Both the position numbers and the translations under genes were made by a program. A stretch of 64,000 nucleotides of DNA from an uncultured Litoreibacter sp. (GTDB taxonomy: Bacteria; Pseudomonadota; Alphaproteobacteria; Rhodobacterales; Rhodobacteraceae), in NCBI GenBank assembly GCA_947504205.1, contig CANNGL010000002.1:558001-622000 (forward strand), given 5' to 3'. The stretch's first letter is position 1. Every line of letters starts with the position of its first letter. Below the pieces are notes generated by a model. It saw nothing but the letters and a program-made list of their open reading frames with translations, was not told the DNA's origin and searched no databases. Of this stretch, positions 55,748 to 64,000 are shown piece after piece.

Positions 55748-56338
55748 TCAAAGTTGAGGCAACAGTCCAGAATTATCGTCCGGGTCGTCATCGTAATATT
55801 TCTGGGTTTTGACACCGGGAAGCTTGGCGAATGCGCTTTGAATTTTTGTCGGAAAAAGCGTCGAAGGGATCGATTGGAAGCCCGGCAATTGGCGCAGAAT
55901 GTTCGAGGTCGATTGCGAGCAGGAGGCTTTTGGTACAGCTCCGTAATTCGCCGCCAACTGCTTGGCCATGAGAGCCACCTCGCGGCTCACCTGAATTTCC
56001 TGGGTGACCGTGTGATATGTCTCTCGTGTATGGTAGTCGACATATACATCTACCATACGATTGGTCATGCCGTAGTGAAGATCGTTCCGCTCGGGAGCAT
56101 TGGGGCTCCACCAAGTACCAGCCGGATCCCAAACAACGCGTTCGTCAGCATTGATGAGCAGACCAGTATGGCCACCCGCGCCCGAGCGATTGTTGATCAC
56201 TGTGATCAGCGTGAGCGAGGCGGGACCGCCATGTACGTAACGCTTATCCGCAATATCTTCATCCGGAGCCCAAGTTGGTTCAGCCCCGCACGCTGCCAAA
56301 GAAACGCAGGCAGCAATAACCAAGAACGCACGACGCAT
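55748..56338 (-). CDS. Conserved roseobacter lipoprotein
   Basis: 196 residues with a lipoprotein signal (MRRAFLVIAACVSLAACG, lipobox LAAC). The mature domain has GGHTGLLINADERVVWDPAGTWW (in part), DLHYGMTNRMVDVYVDYHTRETY and a CSQSTSNILRQLPGFQSIP segment. The His and Cys in GGHTGLLIN and ASCSQSTSNIL could be the catalytic pair of a papain-like/NlpC-type fold, but this is only a suggestion. Two bases of the CoxIV stop region separate the genes. Confidence 0.75.
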   Translation of the reverse strand: MRRAFLVIAACVSLAACGAEPTWAPDEDIADKRYVHGGPASLTLITVINNRSGAGGHTGLLINADERVVWDPAGTWWSPNAPERNDLHYGMTNRMVDVYVDYHTRETYHTVTQEIQVSREVALMAKQLAANYGAVPKASCSQSTSNILRQLPGFQSIPSTLFPTKIQSAFAKLPGVKTQKYYDDDPDDNSGLLPQL

Positions 56339-56345
56339 TCGCGGA

Positions 56346-56480
56346 TCAGCCGTTCACCATCGCCAGAAAGACGAGGAAGATCAAAATACCAATAACCGTG
56401 TAGGTGGTGAACTTAACGAAACCAGCGAATGTTTGTTCCTGGTCTTTGATATCCATCGTGCCGTGCTCGTGCTCAGCCAT
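56346..56480 (-). CDS. aa3-type cytochrome c oxidase subunit IV (44 residues)
   Basis: A very short gene. Its product starts MAEHEHGTMDIKDQEQTFAG and has one membrane helix TYTVIGILIFLVFLAMV, ending NG. This is the small subunit IV seen in alphaproteobacterial aa3 oxidases, which contacts the core subunits. The core cox genes are not in this window, so the subunit is encoded apart. Seven bases separate it from the lipoprotein gene. Confidence 0.88.
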   Translation of the reverse strand: MAEHEHGTMDIKDQEQTFAGFVKFTTYTVIGILIFLVFLAMVNG

Positions 56481-56562
56481 TGTCTGTGTCTCTCTATACA
56501 AAACCGTTCTTTTTGCTGATTAGCGGATTCTCAGAGCAGTGTCACGCGGCGCCGCGCCGCAG

Positions 56563-57021
56563 TCAGTCCTGTTTTTCCAGATCAGCCGCCAGTCGGAAGC
56601 CAATGCGTGTCGGCTCTGGTTGGTCCACGTGCTTTGGAAGGGCACGCAACATCACATTCAACTGACTGACGTGCTGAATTTGTTGAGTTTTCGTACCAGT
56701 CGGGTCCGATCCATAGAAGGTAATGATATCGGGAGCATAGAAGCCCATCCCCTCGATTTTCATGATCCCTGCGTCACCGCCGGTAAACCCCATCGCAACT
56801 TCATGGTTGTTATCGAGCTGCTCTTCGAAATTCTTGATGTAGAGGATCAGGCGTTCATATGCCCATTCTGCCGGGCTTTTTTGAGCTAAATTCTTCGCTA
56901 CGCTTTCGGGCAGCGGCTCTTCTTCGGCACCGGGCGCGCAGTCCGTGACATGCACAGCACGTGCGCGCGGTATGGCGTAGCCTTCAATCGCTTCTGCTGT
57001 TGTTTTGATCTCGTCTTCCAT
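56563..57021 (-). CDS. DUF6173-like protein
   Basis: 152 residues. The diagnostic block is NLAQKSPAEWAYERLILYIKNFE near residues 44-66 (in part), followed by GGDAGIMKIEGMGFYAPDIITFYG and NVMLRALPK. Cytosolic, no known function. Three bases after the MBL hydrolase stop, so it is the third gene of a dehydrogenase-hydrolase-DUF6173 operon. Confidence 0.75.
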   Translation of the reverse strand: MEDEIKTTAEAIEGYAIPRARAVHVTDCAPGAEEEPLPESVAKNLAQKSPAEWAYERLILYIKNFEEQLDNNHEVAMGFTGGDAGIMKIEGMGFYAPDIITFYGSDPTGTKTQQIQHVSQLNVMLRALPKHVDQPEPTRIGFRLAADLEKQD

Positions 57022-57024
57022 GGC

Positions 57025-58050
57025 TCAACCTTTGCGCGTGTAACGATAAGCGCCATCTTCACACAGGTCGCGCGCCACTTGTCCAGCCAAATATAGGTGA
57101 TTGAGGTGGGCCACACTTTCCACAAGAGCAAGCCCGTACGCACCACCGTCAATTTCACGTTTGAATAAGGGCAGGAAGCACTCGCCAGCGGTCTTTGGAG
57201 TGTCAAGGTGGTCCAGCAAACGATCCAACGCATGATGATGGTTCTCGATCATTTGCTGCAGACGGAACGGCAAACCAGCAAAAGGCAGCTTGTGTCCCGG
57301 AAGAACAAGTTGCGTATCTGTGGCGTGAGGCCTGAAGCTCTCGCAGGCATCAATCCAATCCGTCACGGGGTCGGCCATGGGCTCATTGGGATAGACCCCG
57401 AGATTGGGTGAGATCGAGGGAAGCAATTGATCTCCACCCAACACCAAATCGCCTGACCAAAACGTAGCATGCTCAGGTGCGTGACCGTGACCAATGTGAA
57501 CAGTCCATTCGCGACCGCCCGCCTTCAAAGTGTCCCCTTCGCGGATACGGGTGAAGCCTTGCGGCATCGGATAAACGCAATCTGCGAAATTGAACGGACG
57601 CTCCCGACGTCGCTTTTTGAGCACATCGGCCTTCATTCCAGATCGAATATAGAATTCAACTGCTTCTGGTGTCGGCTCGCTTTGTTCGTCCAGAACAAGC
57701 ATGCGGGCCATCAACCAAGCGGTTCGGGTCGTCACAAGGTCGGCGCCTCGTTCCTGAAACCAACCAGCCATGCCGATATGATCGGGATGGTGATGCGTGA
57801 CAATCATCCGCGAAACCGGCTTACCTTTTAGTGGTCCTGTGAGCAGTTTTTCCCAGATCGCGACGCCACGTTTGGAATAGAAGCCTGTATCAACAACCGT
57901 CCAACTGTCGCCGTCATCGAGAGCGAAGACGTTCACGTGATCGAGCGTCATAGGAAGTGGTAAACGGATCCAAAGAATTCCTTCGGCCACTTCTATCGCC
58001 TCACCTTCGGGCGGAATATCCTCGAAAGGATAGAAAAGCTTTTGGCTCAC
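57025..58050 (-). CDS. MBL-fold metallo-hydrolase
   Basis: 341 residues with the metallo-beta-lactamase motifs THHHPDHIG near 85-93, IGHGHAPEHATFWSGD near 188-203 and the later LVLPGHKLPF. A C-terminal helical region follows. Many such proteins in roseobacters are thioesterase-like or hydroxyacylglutathione-like. ATGA overlap with the acyl-CoA dehydrogenase stop indicates coupling; hydrolysis of a CoA ester or a related product is an inference from that. Confidence 0.9.
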   Translation of the reverse strand: MSQKLFYPFEDIPPEGEAIEVAEGILWIRLPLPMTLDHVNVFALDDGDSWTVVDTGFYSKRGVAIWEKLLTGPLKGKPVSRMIVTHHHPDHIGMAGWFQERGADLVTTRTAWLMARMLVLDEQSEPTPEAVEFYIRSGMKADVLKKRRRERPFNFADCVYPMPQGFTRIREGDTLKAGGREWTVHIGHGHAPEHATFWSGDLVLGGDQLLPSISPNLGVYPNEPMADPVTDWIDACESFRPHATDTQLVLPGHKLPFAGLPFRLQQMIENHHHALDRLLDHLDTPKTAGECFLPLFKREIDGGAYGLALVESVAHLNHLYLAGQVARDLCEDGAYRYTRKG

Positions 58051-59753
58051 GCGGCGAGGTCTTCATCAGTCAGCGCAAAGAGATCGTCGGCCCCTTGGCG
58101 CACATGCTCAGCCAACCCGATATGCTCCGGCAACAAGCGCTGAATATAGACCCGTGCCAAACGCGCACGTGCACTGTTGGCCCCGGCTTCCTTTGCTGCG
58201 CAAAGGTGGAAGTACCCTCCCAGAACACGTGCAAATAGACGCAGATAAGGCACCGCACCTGCAAATCGATCATTCATTTTCTGTTCGACCAGCCATTCGG
58301 TGGTTTCGCGCAATGTTTCAGACGCAGTAAATACGGGCTCGGCCAGTTCAGGCCAGCTCGCCTTGCAGCTTTCGGCATATGCCTCGATCTCATCGATGAG
58401 CGCATAGGCGGCCTCACCACCATCCATCATCTTACGTGCCACCAGATCCATAGACTGAATGCCATTGGTGCCTTCGTAAATTGCGGTAACTCTCACATCA
58501 CGCAGATATTGTGCGGCTCCGGTCTCTTCGATGAACCCCATGCCACCATGGACCTGAATACCCTTTTGCGACACGTCAATGCCAACATCCGTACCAAAGG
58601 CCTTTGCGATAGGCGTCAGCAAAGCTGCGCGGGCCTGCCAGTCGCCCTCGCCCGTAGCGGTCTCCATGTCGATAGCAACAGCACAGGCAGCGGCAATTGC
58701 GCGGGCAGCAAATGTGTCGGCCTTCATTTCTGCCAGCATCCGGCGCACATCGGCGTGACCCAAGATTGTGTCCCCCTGCGCGGCTTTTCCTTGTTTGCGA
58801 TCGGTCGCATAGGCCAACGCGTGTTGATAAGCCGCTTCGGCTACTGCAATACCCTGGCCGCCTACGCCCACACGCGCGTTGTTCATCATGGTGAACATCG
58901 CCGCCATACCGCCATGCGGTTCGCCAACCAACCAACCGGTTGCGCCATCATACTGCATCACCGCTGTCGGAGAGCCGTGAAGGCCCAGCTTATGTTCAAG
59001 GCTGACAACCTTTAGGGAGTTGGCAACGCCCGGCGTACCGCTTTCGTCTGGAATTAGCTTAGGCACCATAAACAATGAGATACCCTTCGTACCCGGCACA
59101 CCGTCAGGCAGGCGCGCCAATACAAGGTGGCAGACGTTTTCCGAGAAGTCATTGTCGCCCCAAGAGATGTAAATTTTCTGACCAGTGATCGCGTATGTCC
59201 CGTCACCGTTGTCTTCGGCTTTCGACTTCAACGCACCAACGTCTGAACCCGCCTGTGGCTCCGTGAGGTTCATCGTACCGCACCACTCGCCCGAAATGAG
59301 CTTGGGAAGGTACAAATCCTTGATCGCATCGGAGGCATGGCTTTCAAGCGCCTCGATCTGTCCTTGGCTCATAAGCGGATTTAGCTGCAGCGACAGGCAC
59401 GCGCCGCCCATCATTTCGTTGACAGCGTTTTGTAGGGAGTACGGCAGCCCCATGCCGCCATATTCAGGATCGGCCGCCATGCCGATCCACCCGCCCTCGG
59501 CAATAGCCTTATACCCATCTCCGAAACCAGGTGACGTACGGACGACGCCATTTTCCAATCTGGCGGGGTGCAAGTCACCGTTTCGGTTCAGGGGCGCCAG
59601 CACCTCGTTTGCCATTTTCCCGGCTTCTTCAAGGATTGCTGCCGTGATGTCTTCACTGGCTTCCTCGAAACGTTCTGTCTGACGCAGTCTTTCCAATCCA
59701 ACGATATGGTCAAAGAGAAACTGATAATCAAGCGTTGGGGCGCGATAAGGCAT
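58047..59753 (-). CDS. Acyl-CoA dehydrogenase, DmdC-like
   Basis: A 568-residue flavin acyl-CoA dehydrogenase of the long form with an extra C-terminal domain. Segments such as MPYRAPTLDYQFLFD at the start, GKMANEVLAPLNRNGDLHPA, MNLTEPQAGSDVGAL, QKIYISWGDNDF and IYEGTNGIQSMDLVARK closely resemble DmdC, which oxidises 3-methylthiopropionyl-CoA in dimethylsulfoniopropionate breakdown. The family has many paralogues, so the substrate is not certain. The glutamate of YEGTNGIQ is the catalytic base position. Electrons go to ETF. First gene of its operon. Confidence 0.88.
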   Translation of the reverse strand: MPYRAPTLDYQFLFDHIVGLERLRQTERFEEASEDITAAILEEAGKMANEVLAPLNRNGDLHPARLENGVVRTSPGFGDGYKAIAEGGWIGMAADPEYGGMGLPYSLQNAVNEMMGGACLSLQLNPLMSQGQIEALESHASDAIKDLYLPKLISGEWCGTMNLTEPQAGSDVGALKSKAEDNGDGTYAITGQKIYISWGDNDFSENVCHLVLARLPDGVPGTKGISLFMVPKLIPDESGTPGVANSLKVVSLEHKLGLHGSPTAVMQYDGATGWLVGEPHGGMAAMFTMMNNARVGVGGQGIAVAEAAYQHALAYATDRKQGKAAQGDTILGHADVRRMLAEMKADTFAARAIAAACAVAIDMETATGEGDWQARAALLTPIAKAFGTDVGIDVSQKGIQVHGGMGFIEETGAAQYLRDVRVTAIYEGTNGIQSMDLVARKMMDGGEAAYALIDEIEAYAESCKASWPELAEPVFTASETLRETTEWLVEQKMNDRFAGAVPYLRLFARVLGGYFHLCAAKEAGANSARARLARVYIQRLLPEHIGLAEHVRQGADDLFALTDEDLAA

Positions 59754-59889
59754 GAGACCTCCTCAAAACTGCGGCGCAAGCTGGTCGCCGGAATAGGGAT
59801 CAGGTAAAGCGTCGTTTCTGACTTCTAAACTGGCCCGATCAGGGGCAAGCTTCAACAAGAACGCCGCGTAATTTCGGTAGAGGACTGGT

Positions 59890-60816
59890 GTGACCAAACT
59901 TCTTTCATCTGATGACATCGCCGAGGCTGCAGCGATTCTAACCGGTGGCGGTCTGGTCGCCTTTCCCACGGAAACGGTCTATGGGCTCGGGGCGAACGCG
60001 CTGGATAACTTTGCCGTTGCGCGGATTTACGAGGCGAAAGAACGCCCGAGTTTCAACCCGCTGATTGTACATGTACACGATATCGAAGCCGCGGAGCGTA
60101 TTGGCGAATTCAGCGCAGTCGCCCGCGATTTGGCGCAAGCCTTCTGGCCTGGGCCATTGTCGATCGTGGTGCCTGTCGCTGCACAAGCTGGTCTGTCAGA
60201 ACTGGTTACGGCCGGACTGGATACGGTTGCAATTCGCGTCCCAGCGTCAGATTTGGCGCAAAGCTTGTTGCAGGCGGCAGACGTGCCAATCGCTGCACCA
60301 TCTGCCAACCCATCCGGACAGATCAGTCCGACAATGGCCGCGCATGTGATGGATGGATTGTCCGGAAGAGTTGATGCTGTGTTGGATGGTGGCCCCTGCT
60401 CCGTTGGCCTTGAGTCGACCATTATCGGCACTGATCCAACGCGCTTGCTGCGCCCGGGTGGCGTACCTACGGAGGCTGTCGAGGCCTGCCTGGGCCGACG
60501 CCTGCCTGCCGCATCCTCCGACGATGGGATCGTGGCGCCGGGTCAACTAAGCTCACACTATGCCCCAAATGCTACGTTACGATTGAATGCAGACGAAGTT
60601 GCCGATGACGAGTTTCTGATCGGTTTCGGTGCTGTTGATACGCCGCTGAACCTCTCTCAGGCTGCAGACCTAACCGAAGCCGCGGCAAATCTGTTTGCGA
60701 TGCTCCGCACCGCAGACGCAAACTCTCAAAGGATTGCTGTATCGCCTGTTCCTCGTCATGGACTTGGGCTGGCAATCAATGATCGCCTTGAGCGCGCTGC
60801 GGCACCCAGAGACTAG
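59890..60816 (+). CDS. tsaC: L-threonylcarbamoyladenylate synthase (Sua5/YwlC type)
   Basis: 308 residues starting with GTG (AGAGGA upstream). The YrdC domain shows VAFPTETVYGLGANALD near 21-37 and KERPSFNPLIVHV near 50-62, and SGQISPTMAAHV; the C-terminal Sua5 domain (about 215-308, GQLSSHYAPNATLRL) makes this the long form. It makes threonylcarbamoyl-AMP for t6A37 in ANN-decoding tRNAs. metG follows 54 bases later, a sensible pairing because initiator and other ANN tRNAs carry the modification. Confidence 0.93.
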   Translation: MTKLLSSDDIAEAAAILTGGGLVAFPTETVYGLGANALDNFAVARIYEAKERPSFNPLIVHVHDIEAAERIGEFSAVARDLAQAFWPGPLSIVVPVAAQAGLSELVTAGLDTVAIRVPASDLAQSLLQAADVPIAAPSANPSGQISPTMAAHVMDGLSGRVDAVLDGGPCSVGLESTIIGTDPTRLLRPGGVPTEAVEACLGRRLPAASSDDGIVAPGQLSSHYAPNATLRLNADEVADDEFLIGFGAVDTPLNLSQAADLTEAAANLFAMLRTADANSQRIAVSPVPRHGLGLAINDRLERAAAPRD

Positions 60817-60870
60817 CATCCCTGTCAGGGCTCCGCTAAGACAGCCGCACGTACCCGCCATAGGAACATC

Positions 60871-62580
60871 ATGTCTCGAATTCTTATCACCTCGGCCATT
60901 CCGTACATTAACGGGATCAAGCATTTGGGTAATCTGGTCGGCTCTCAGCTGCCGGCTGATCTGTTTGCACGCTACAACCGCGCCCGCGGCCATGAGGTTA
61001 TGTTTATCTGTGCCACCGACGAACATGGCACACCAGCTGAGCTGGCTGCCGCGAAGGCTGGTAAACCTGTTGCTGAATTTTGCGCCGAGATGCATGCCGT
61101 TCAGGCTCAGATCGCTGATGGCTTTCGACTGTCCTTTGATCACTTTGGCCGTTCTTCTTCTCCTCAGAACCACAAGCTGACCCAGCATTTCGCAGGGCGG
61201 TTGAAGGCTGCCGGACTGATCGAGGAAGTCAGCGAAAAGCAGGTTTATTCCAACGCGGACGGTCGGTTTCTGCCAGACCGCTATATCGAGGGCATTTGCC
61301 CGAATTGCGGCTATGATAAAGCTCGCGGAGATCAGTGTGAGAACTGTACGAAACAGCTTGATCCGACCGATTTGATCGAACCACGTTCTGCGATTTCGGG
61401 TTCTACGGACTTGGAGGTGCGGGAAACCAAGCACCTCTATCTGCGCCAGTCCGCCTTGAAGGACGAATTGGATAAGTGGATTGATACCAAGACCGATTGG
61501 CCTGTGTTGACCACATCTATTGCGAAGAAGTGGCTCCACGATGGTGATGGGCTTCAAGATCGTGGTATCACGCGCGATCTGGACTGGGGCGTTCCAGTCA
61601 AAGACGGCGAGAACGACTGGCCCGGAATGGAAGGCAAGGTCTTTTATGTCTGGTTCGACGCACCTATCGAATACATCGCAGCGACAAAAGAGTGGGCCGA
61701 CAAGACTGGTGGCGATTGGGAGCGCTGGTGGAGAACTGACAAAGGCGCTGATGACGTGCGCTACATTCAGTTCATGGGAAAGGACAACGTGCCGTTTCAC
61801 ACGCTCAGTTTCCCAGCGACCATCAAGGGCTCGGGTGAACCCTGGAAGCTGGTTGATTACATCAAGTCGTTCAACTACCTGAACTATGATGGCGGGCAAT
61901 TCTCCACGTCCCAAGGGCGCGGTATTTTCCAGGATCAGGCGCTTGAAATTCTGCCCGCCGATTATTGGCGGTGGTGGCTCCTGAGCCATGCACCTGAATC
62001 CAACGACAGCGAGTTTACTTGGGAGAATTTCCAGGCGGGCGTGAACAAAGATCTCGCTGATGTTCTGGGCAACTTCGTGTCGCGTATCACGAAATTCTGC
62101 CGCTCAAAATTTGGCGAAGCCGTTCCGGAAGCTGGTGACTACGGTTCTGCAGAGTTGGCATTGATTGCTGAGCTGGAAACCCGCATCCAGGCCTATGTGG
62201 CACAGATGGAAGCCATGGAGGTGCGCAAGGCCGCAACCGAACTAAGGGCTATCTGGGTTGCTGGCAATGAATATCTGCAATCCGCTGCTCCCTGGTCCAC
62301 CTTCAAGGAGGACGAAGCGAAAGCTGCCGCTCAAGTGCGCCTTGGGCTCAATCTAGTCCGCCTCTACGCAGTATTGTCGGCGCCCTTCATTCCAGATGCG
62401 TCGGCGAAAATGCTGTCTGCGATGAACACCTTGGATACGGACTGGCCAGATGACGTGTCTGCGGCGCTCTCGGCTCTGTCAGGTGGGCATGAATTTGCGG
62501 TGCCTGACGTGTTGTTCGCGAAGATTTCTGATGAAGATCGCGAAAGTTGGCAGGACCGCTTTGCTGGAACTCGTGACTAA
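60871..62580 (+). CDS. metG: Methionyl-tRNA synthetase
   Basis: A 569-residue class I synthetase. The HIGH equivalent is HLGN at 18-21, the zinc finger [18 protein letters not shown] is near 145-162, and the KMSKS loop is FSTS near 343, an alphaproteobacterial variant. The anticodon helix is at the C-terminal region with [21 protein letters not shown] (in part). There is no C-terminal EMAP/tRNA-binding extension. Its length and motifs indicate a working enzyme. Confidence 0.96.
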   Translation: MSRILITSAIPYINGIKHLGNLVGSQLPADLFARYNRARGHEVMFICATDEHGTPAELAAAKAGKPVAEFCAEMHAVQAQIADGFRLSFDHFGRSSSPQNHKLTQHFAGRLKAAGLIEEVSEKQVYSNADGRFLPDRYIEGICPNCGYDKARGDQCENCTKQLDPTDLIEPRSAISGSTDLEVRETKHLYLRQSALKDELDKWIDTKTDWPVLTTSIAKKWLHDGDGLQDRGITRDLDWGVPVKDGENDWPGMEGKVFYVWFDAPIEYIAATKEWADKTGGDWERWWRTDKGADDVRYIQFMGKDNVPFHTLSFPATIKGSGEPWKLVDYIKSFNYLNYDGGQFSTSQGRGIFQDQALEILPADYWRWWLLSHAPESNDSEFTWENFQAGVNKDLADVLGNFVSRITKFCRSKFGEAVPEAGDYGSAELALIAELETRIQAYVAQMEAMEVRKAATELRAIWVAGNEYLQSAAPWSTFKEDEAKAAAQVRLGLNLVRLYAVLSAPFIPDASAKMLSAMNTLDTDWPDDVSAALSALSGGHEFAVPDVLFAKISDEDRESWQDRFAGTRD

Positions 62581-62787
62581 CAAATACGTTGTCGAGTGCT
62601 CTTTATCGACGAATCGTTTCCCTCTGGAAACGTGTGTTGGCAGGATGACGGGCGCCGATATCGGCTTCGGTCCGGCACTAAAATACTTCCAAACTTGTTA
62701 GTCTTATAACTTATTTTCGCATTGTTTTGATGAAAACCCGGCAATCCAGGGCTTGACCCAACTGCTTAAGCGGGCACCATTTAGGTC

Positions 62788-63315
62788 ATGCGCTACGTTT
62801 TAATTGCTGCCTTCTTTAGCCCCGCAATCGCTTTGGCCGATTGCCCCGAAGTGCCTGACCGGTCGAATCGTCATACACAGTTGATGCAACTGGTCGCAGA
62901 GGCGCCAAACGAAACCCAAGCTCGGGAGTGGACCAACGAGCTTTGGGAAATCTGGGCGACGGCACCCGATGAGACCGCACAAGAAATATTGCAGCGCGGG
63001 ATGGAACGTCGCGCCTCGTACGATTTTGCCGGTGCAATTAAAGATTTCGATACGCTTATCACCTACTGCCCCAACTACGCAGAGGGTTATAATCAAAGGG
63101 CTTTTGTGAATTTCATCGTTCAAGATTACGAACTATCACTGGCAGACTTGAACCGCGCCTTGGCTATTCTGCCAGATCATATCGGCGCACTCACTGGAAA
63201 GGCCCTCGCGCTCATTCAGCTGGGGCGAGACAGGGAAGGTCAAATTGCACTTCGTCAAGCCGTCGCTCTTCATCCTTGGCTGCCCGAACGCAAGCGGCTC
63301 GTTCCCCTTGAGTAA
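62788..63315 (+). CDS. Secreted TPR-repeat protein
   Basis: 175 residues with a signal peptide (MRYVLIAAFFSPAIALAD) and three TPR units (about 70-105, ASYDFAGAIKDFDTLITYCP; 105-138, YEGYNQRAFVNFIVQ-like and YELSLADLNRALAILPDH; 139-170, GALTGKALALIQLGRDREG). It is a periplasmic interaction protein of unknown partner. It follows a 207-base gap in which only a hairpin at 62615-62632 (7-base arms) is visible. Confidence 0.82.
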   Translation: MRYVLIAAFFSPAIALADCPEVPDRSNRHTQLMQLVAEAPNETQAREWTNELWEIWATAPDETAQEILQRGMERRASYDFAGAIKDFDTLITYCPNYAEGYNQRAFVNFIVQDYELSLADLNRALAILPDHIGALTGKALALIQLGRDREGQIALRQAVALHPWLPERKRLVPLE

Positions 63316-63383
63316 ACACCAGTTCAGGAAAAGGAACTCTGAGCTTTTCACCAAAGCTTTAACGCGCTAATCAGCGTTTCGTT

Positions 63384-63435
63384 GCCCGCGTGGTGGAATG
63401 GTAGACACATGGGACTTAAAATCCCGCCATGCCGC
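63384..63435 (+). pseudogene. Truncated tRNA-Leu(UAA)-like copy
   Basis: The first 26 bases are identical to the start of the intact tRNA-Leu downstream (acceptor and D arm). The anticodon loop CTTAAAA is the same (anticodon TAA at 63417-63419), but the anticodon stem differs by paired changes (GGGA/TCCC in place of AGAGA/TCTCT), then homology is lost. No T arm or CCA end follows. It cannot fold as a complete tRNA. A 6-base hairpin AGGGCC-TTGT-GGCCCT lies just downstream at 63456-63471. Confidence 0.75.
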
Positions 63436-63510
63436 TAGAGTTGCACATTGTTATCAGGGCCTTGTGGCCCTAAGGAGATTTTGAGGCCCGAAATAGGCCC
63501 TGCACGCTTA

Positions 63511-63596
63511 GCCCGCGTGGTGGAATGGTAGACACAAGAGACTTAAAATCTCTGGGCAGAAATGCCGTGCCGGTTCGAGTCCGGCCGCGGGTACCA
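63511..63596 (+). tRNA. tRNA-Leu, anticodon TAA
   Basis: 86 bases with the acceptor stem GCCCGCG/CGCGGGT, a D arm, anticodon stem AGAGA/TCTCT with loop CTTAAAA and anticodon TAA (63544-63546), a class II variable arm, the T arm GCCGG-TTCGAGT-CCGGC and an encoded CCA end. Reads UUA/UUG leucine codons, which are rare in such genomes. Confidence 0.97.
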
Positions 63597-63600
63597 ACAA

Positions 63601-64000
63601 TTAGTCTTGAGCAAGCAAGACGTTTCGAACAATCCTGCCTCTAGTTGCTCGCACGTTGCGGTCATTTGTAGACTGCATAGTTGCCCCTAGATATTCACCT
63701 ACTGGGCCGGTTTGAGCATCTTCGCTGACCCTAAGCTCATTGACGGCCTGAAAGAAAGTTACGAGGCGGTTGCCCGCGGATTGCGCATCCAGGGCCTGAC
63801 CATCCCTGTTTAGAATGCGATCGACCTCAATAAACAGCGTGTAGAAATCCGCTTTTTTCCACGCGCGACTATCTCGGTCGAAGCCCATCTGAGATATGCA
63901 AGAAAACGTCGAAGAGAACCGGTCCTCAAGTGCTTGCGCCTCGTCGAATTGCTCGTCGAATCTTTCAAGATAGTCCTCAACTTCCTCGTCTCGATGGAAG
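63601..64000 (-). CDS. Unidentified gene, 3' part only
   Basis: The frame is open to the right edge; 133 codons are visible, ending four bases after the tRNA. The visible piece reads ...DEEVEDYLERFDEQFDEAQ, then DRFSSTFSCISQMGFDRDSR, WKKADFYTLFIEVDRILNRDG and a tail RGRIVRNVLLAQD. The DFYTLF segment after a basic stretch recalls the end of DUF262 (GmrSD-like) proteins, but I could not see the diagnostic N-terminus. Its codon use does not obviously differ from the rest. Call is uncertain. Confidence 0.55.
   Translation of the reverse strand, partial: FHRDEEVEDYLERFDEQFDEAQALEDRFSSTFSCISQMGFDRDSRAWKKADFYTLFIEVDRILNRDGQALDAQSAGNRLVTFFQAVNELRVSEDAQTGPVGEYLGATMQSTNDRNVRATRGRIVRNVLLAQD

Noticed and set aside
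62615-62632. Hairpin CGTTTCC-CTCT-GGAAACG after metG
   Set aside because: The stem is perfect but no T run follows, so I do not call it a terminator; no other evidence of an RNA gene.
63384-63510. Group I intron inside a split tRNA-Leu(UAA)
   Set aside because: Such introns interrupt the anticodon loop. Here the first copy has a complete loop and both halves of the stem, and the second copy is a whole tRNA, so the spacer is not an intron.
1-64000. CRISPR array, prophage or insertion sequence
   Set aside because: No regularly spaced repeats, no transposase or integrase-like protein, and no phage structural gene seen in the window.

Overview
The window is about 64 kb of one chromosome-like stretch from an alphaproteobacterium of the Roseobacter/Rhodobacteraceae type. 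The lineage call rests on several things seen together: a ChvI-ChvG/short HprK/RapZ/EIIA-Man/HPr operon opposite an ATP-type pckA, a methylsuccinyl-CoA dehydrogenase of the ethylmalonyl-CoA pathway, a VPLPA-CTERM protein, a DUF1013/TrcR gene, a 44-residue aa3-oxidase subunit IV, and dnaX-ybaB-recR near the small SRP RNA. It is gene-dense, with short gaps and mostly housekeeping content. I see no insertion sequence, prophage, CRISPR array or rRNA operon.

Layout. 1-9.2 kb: the start of a dimethylglycine/sarcosine dehydrogenase-like gene, a small repeat protein with a LexA-like box, gnd, a molybdenum hydroxylase (two subunits plus a diheme cytochrome c) divergent from a TetR regulator and an M20 deacylase, and a methyltransferase. 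9.2-16.3 kb: parC, an SH3 protein, an SDR, a HIG1-like membrane protein, a cobalamin adenosyltransferase, a VOC protein and etfBA. 16.3-28.4 kb: a DUF6473 gene, hbd, the seven-gene chvI-to-acyltransferase operon, pckA, a DUF3859 protein and mcd. 28.4-38.7 kb: META protein, HAD phosphatase, clpS, rsmC, a degenerate SDR, cpdB, trcR, RNase T2, VPLPA-CTERM protein, recR and ybaB. 38.6-45.5 kb: dnaX, DUF202, a TetR/hydrolase pair with two clear operators, SRP RNA, nudC, SRPBCC protein, pheA and a membrane cytochrome c. 45.7-55.7 kb: a yejABEF peptide importer, quinone oxidoreductase, COQ9, rpsU, and a LysR regulator divergent from an SbtA-type transporter. 55.7-64 kb: lipoprotein, CoxIV, DUF6173, MBL hydrolase, DmdC-like dehydrogenase, threonylcarbamoyl-AMP synthase, metG, a TPR protein, a truncated tRNA-Leu copy, an intact tRNA-Leu(UAA) and the 3' part of an unidentified gene.

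How the genes fit together. A theme is acyl-CoA and C1/C2 metabolism: two acyl-CoA dehydrogenases and the amine dehydrogenase-like protein would pass electrons to EtfAB; Hbd and Mcd belong to acetyl-CoA/butyryl-CoA handling; the adenosyltransferase makes the cofactor needed by acyl-CoA mutases; PckA links the TCA cycle to gluconeogenesis beside the ChvGI/PTS control operon. The most rewarding non-coding signals are the TetR operators (41429-41469 and 6327-6353), the palindromes ahead of etfBA, the TGTCCCG cluster between trcR and the RNase T2 gene, and the broken tRNA-Leu duplicate at the right end. I did not find a clearly new multi-gene system; most of the window is recognisable, and novelty is in small modules and regulatory sites.
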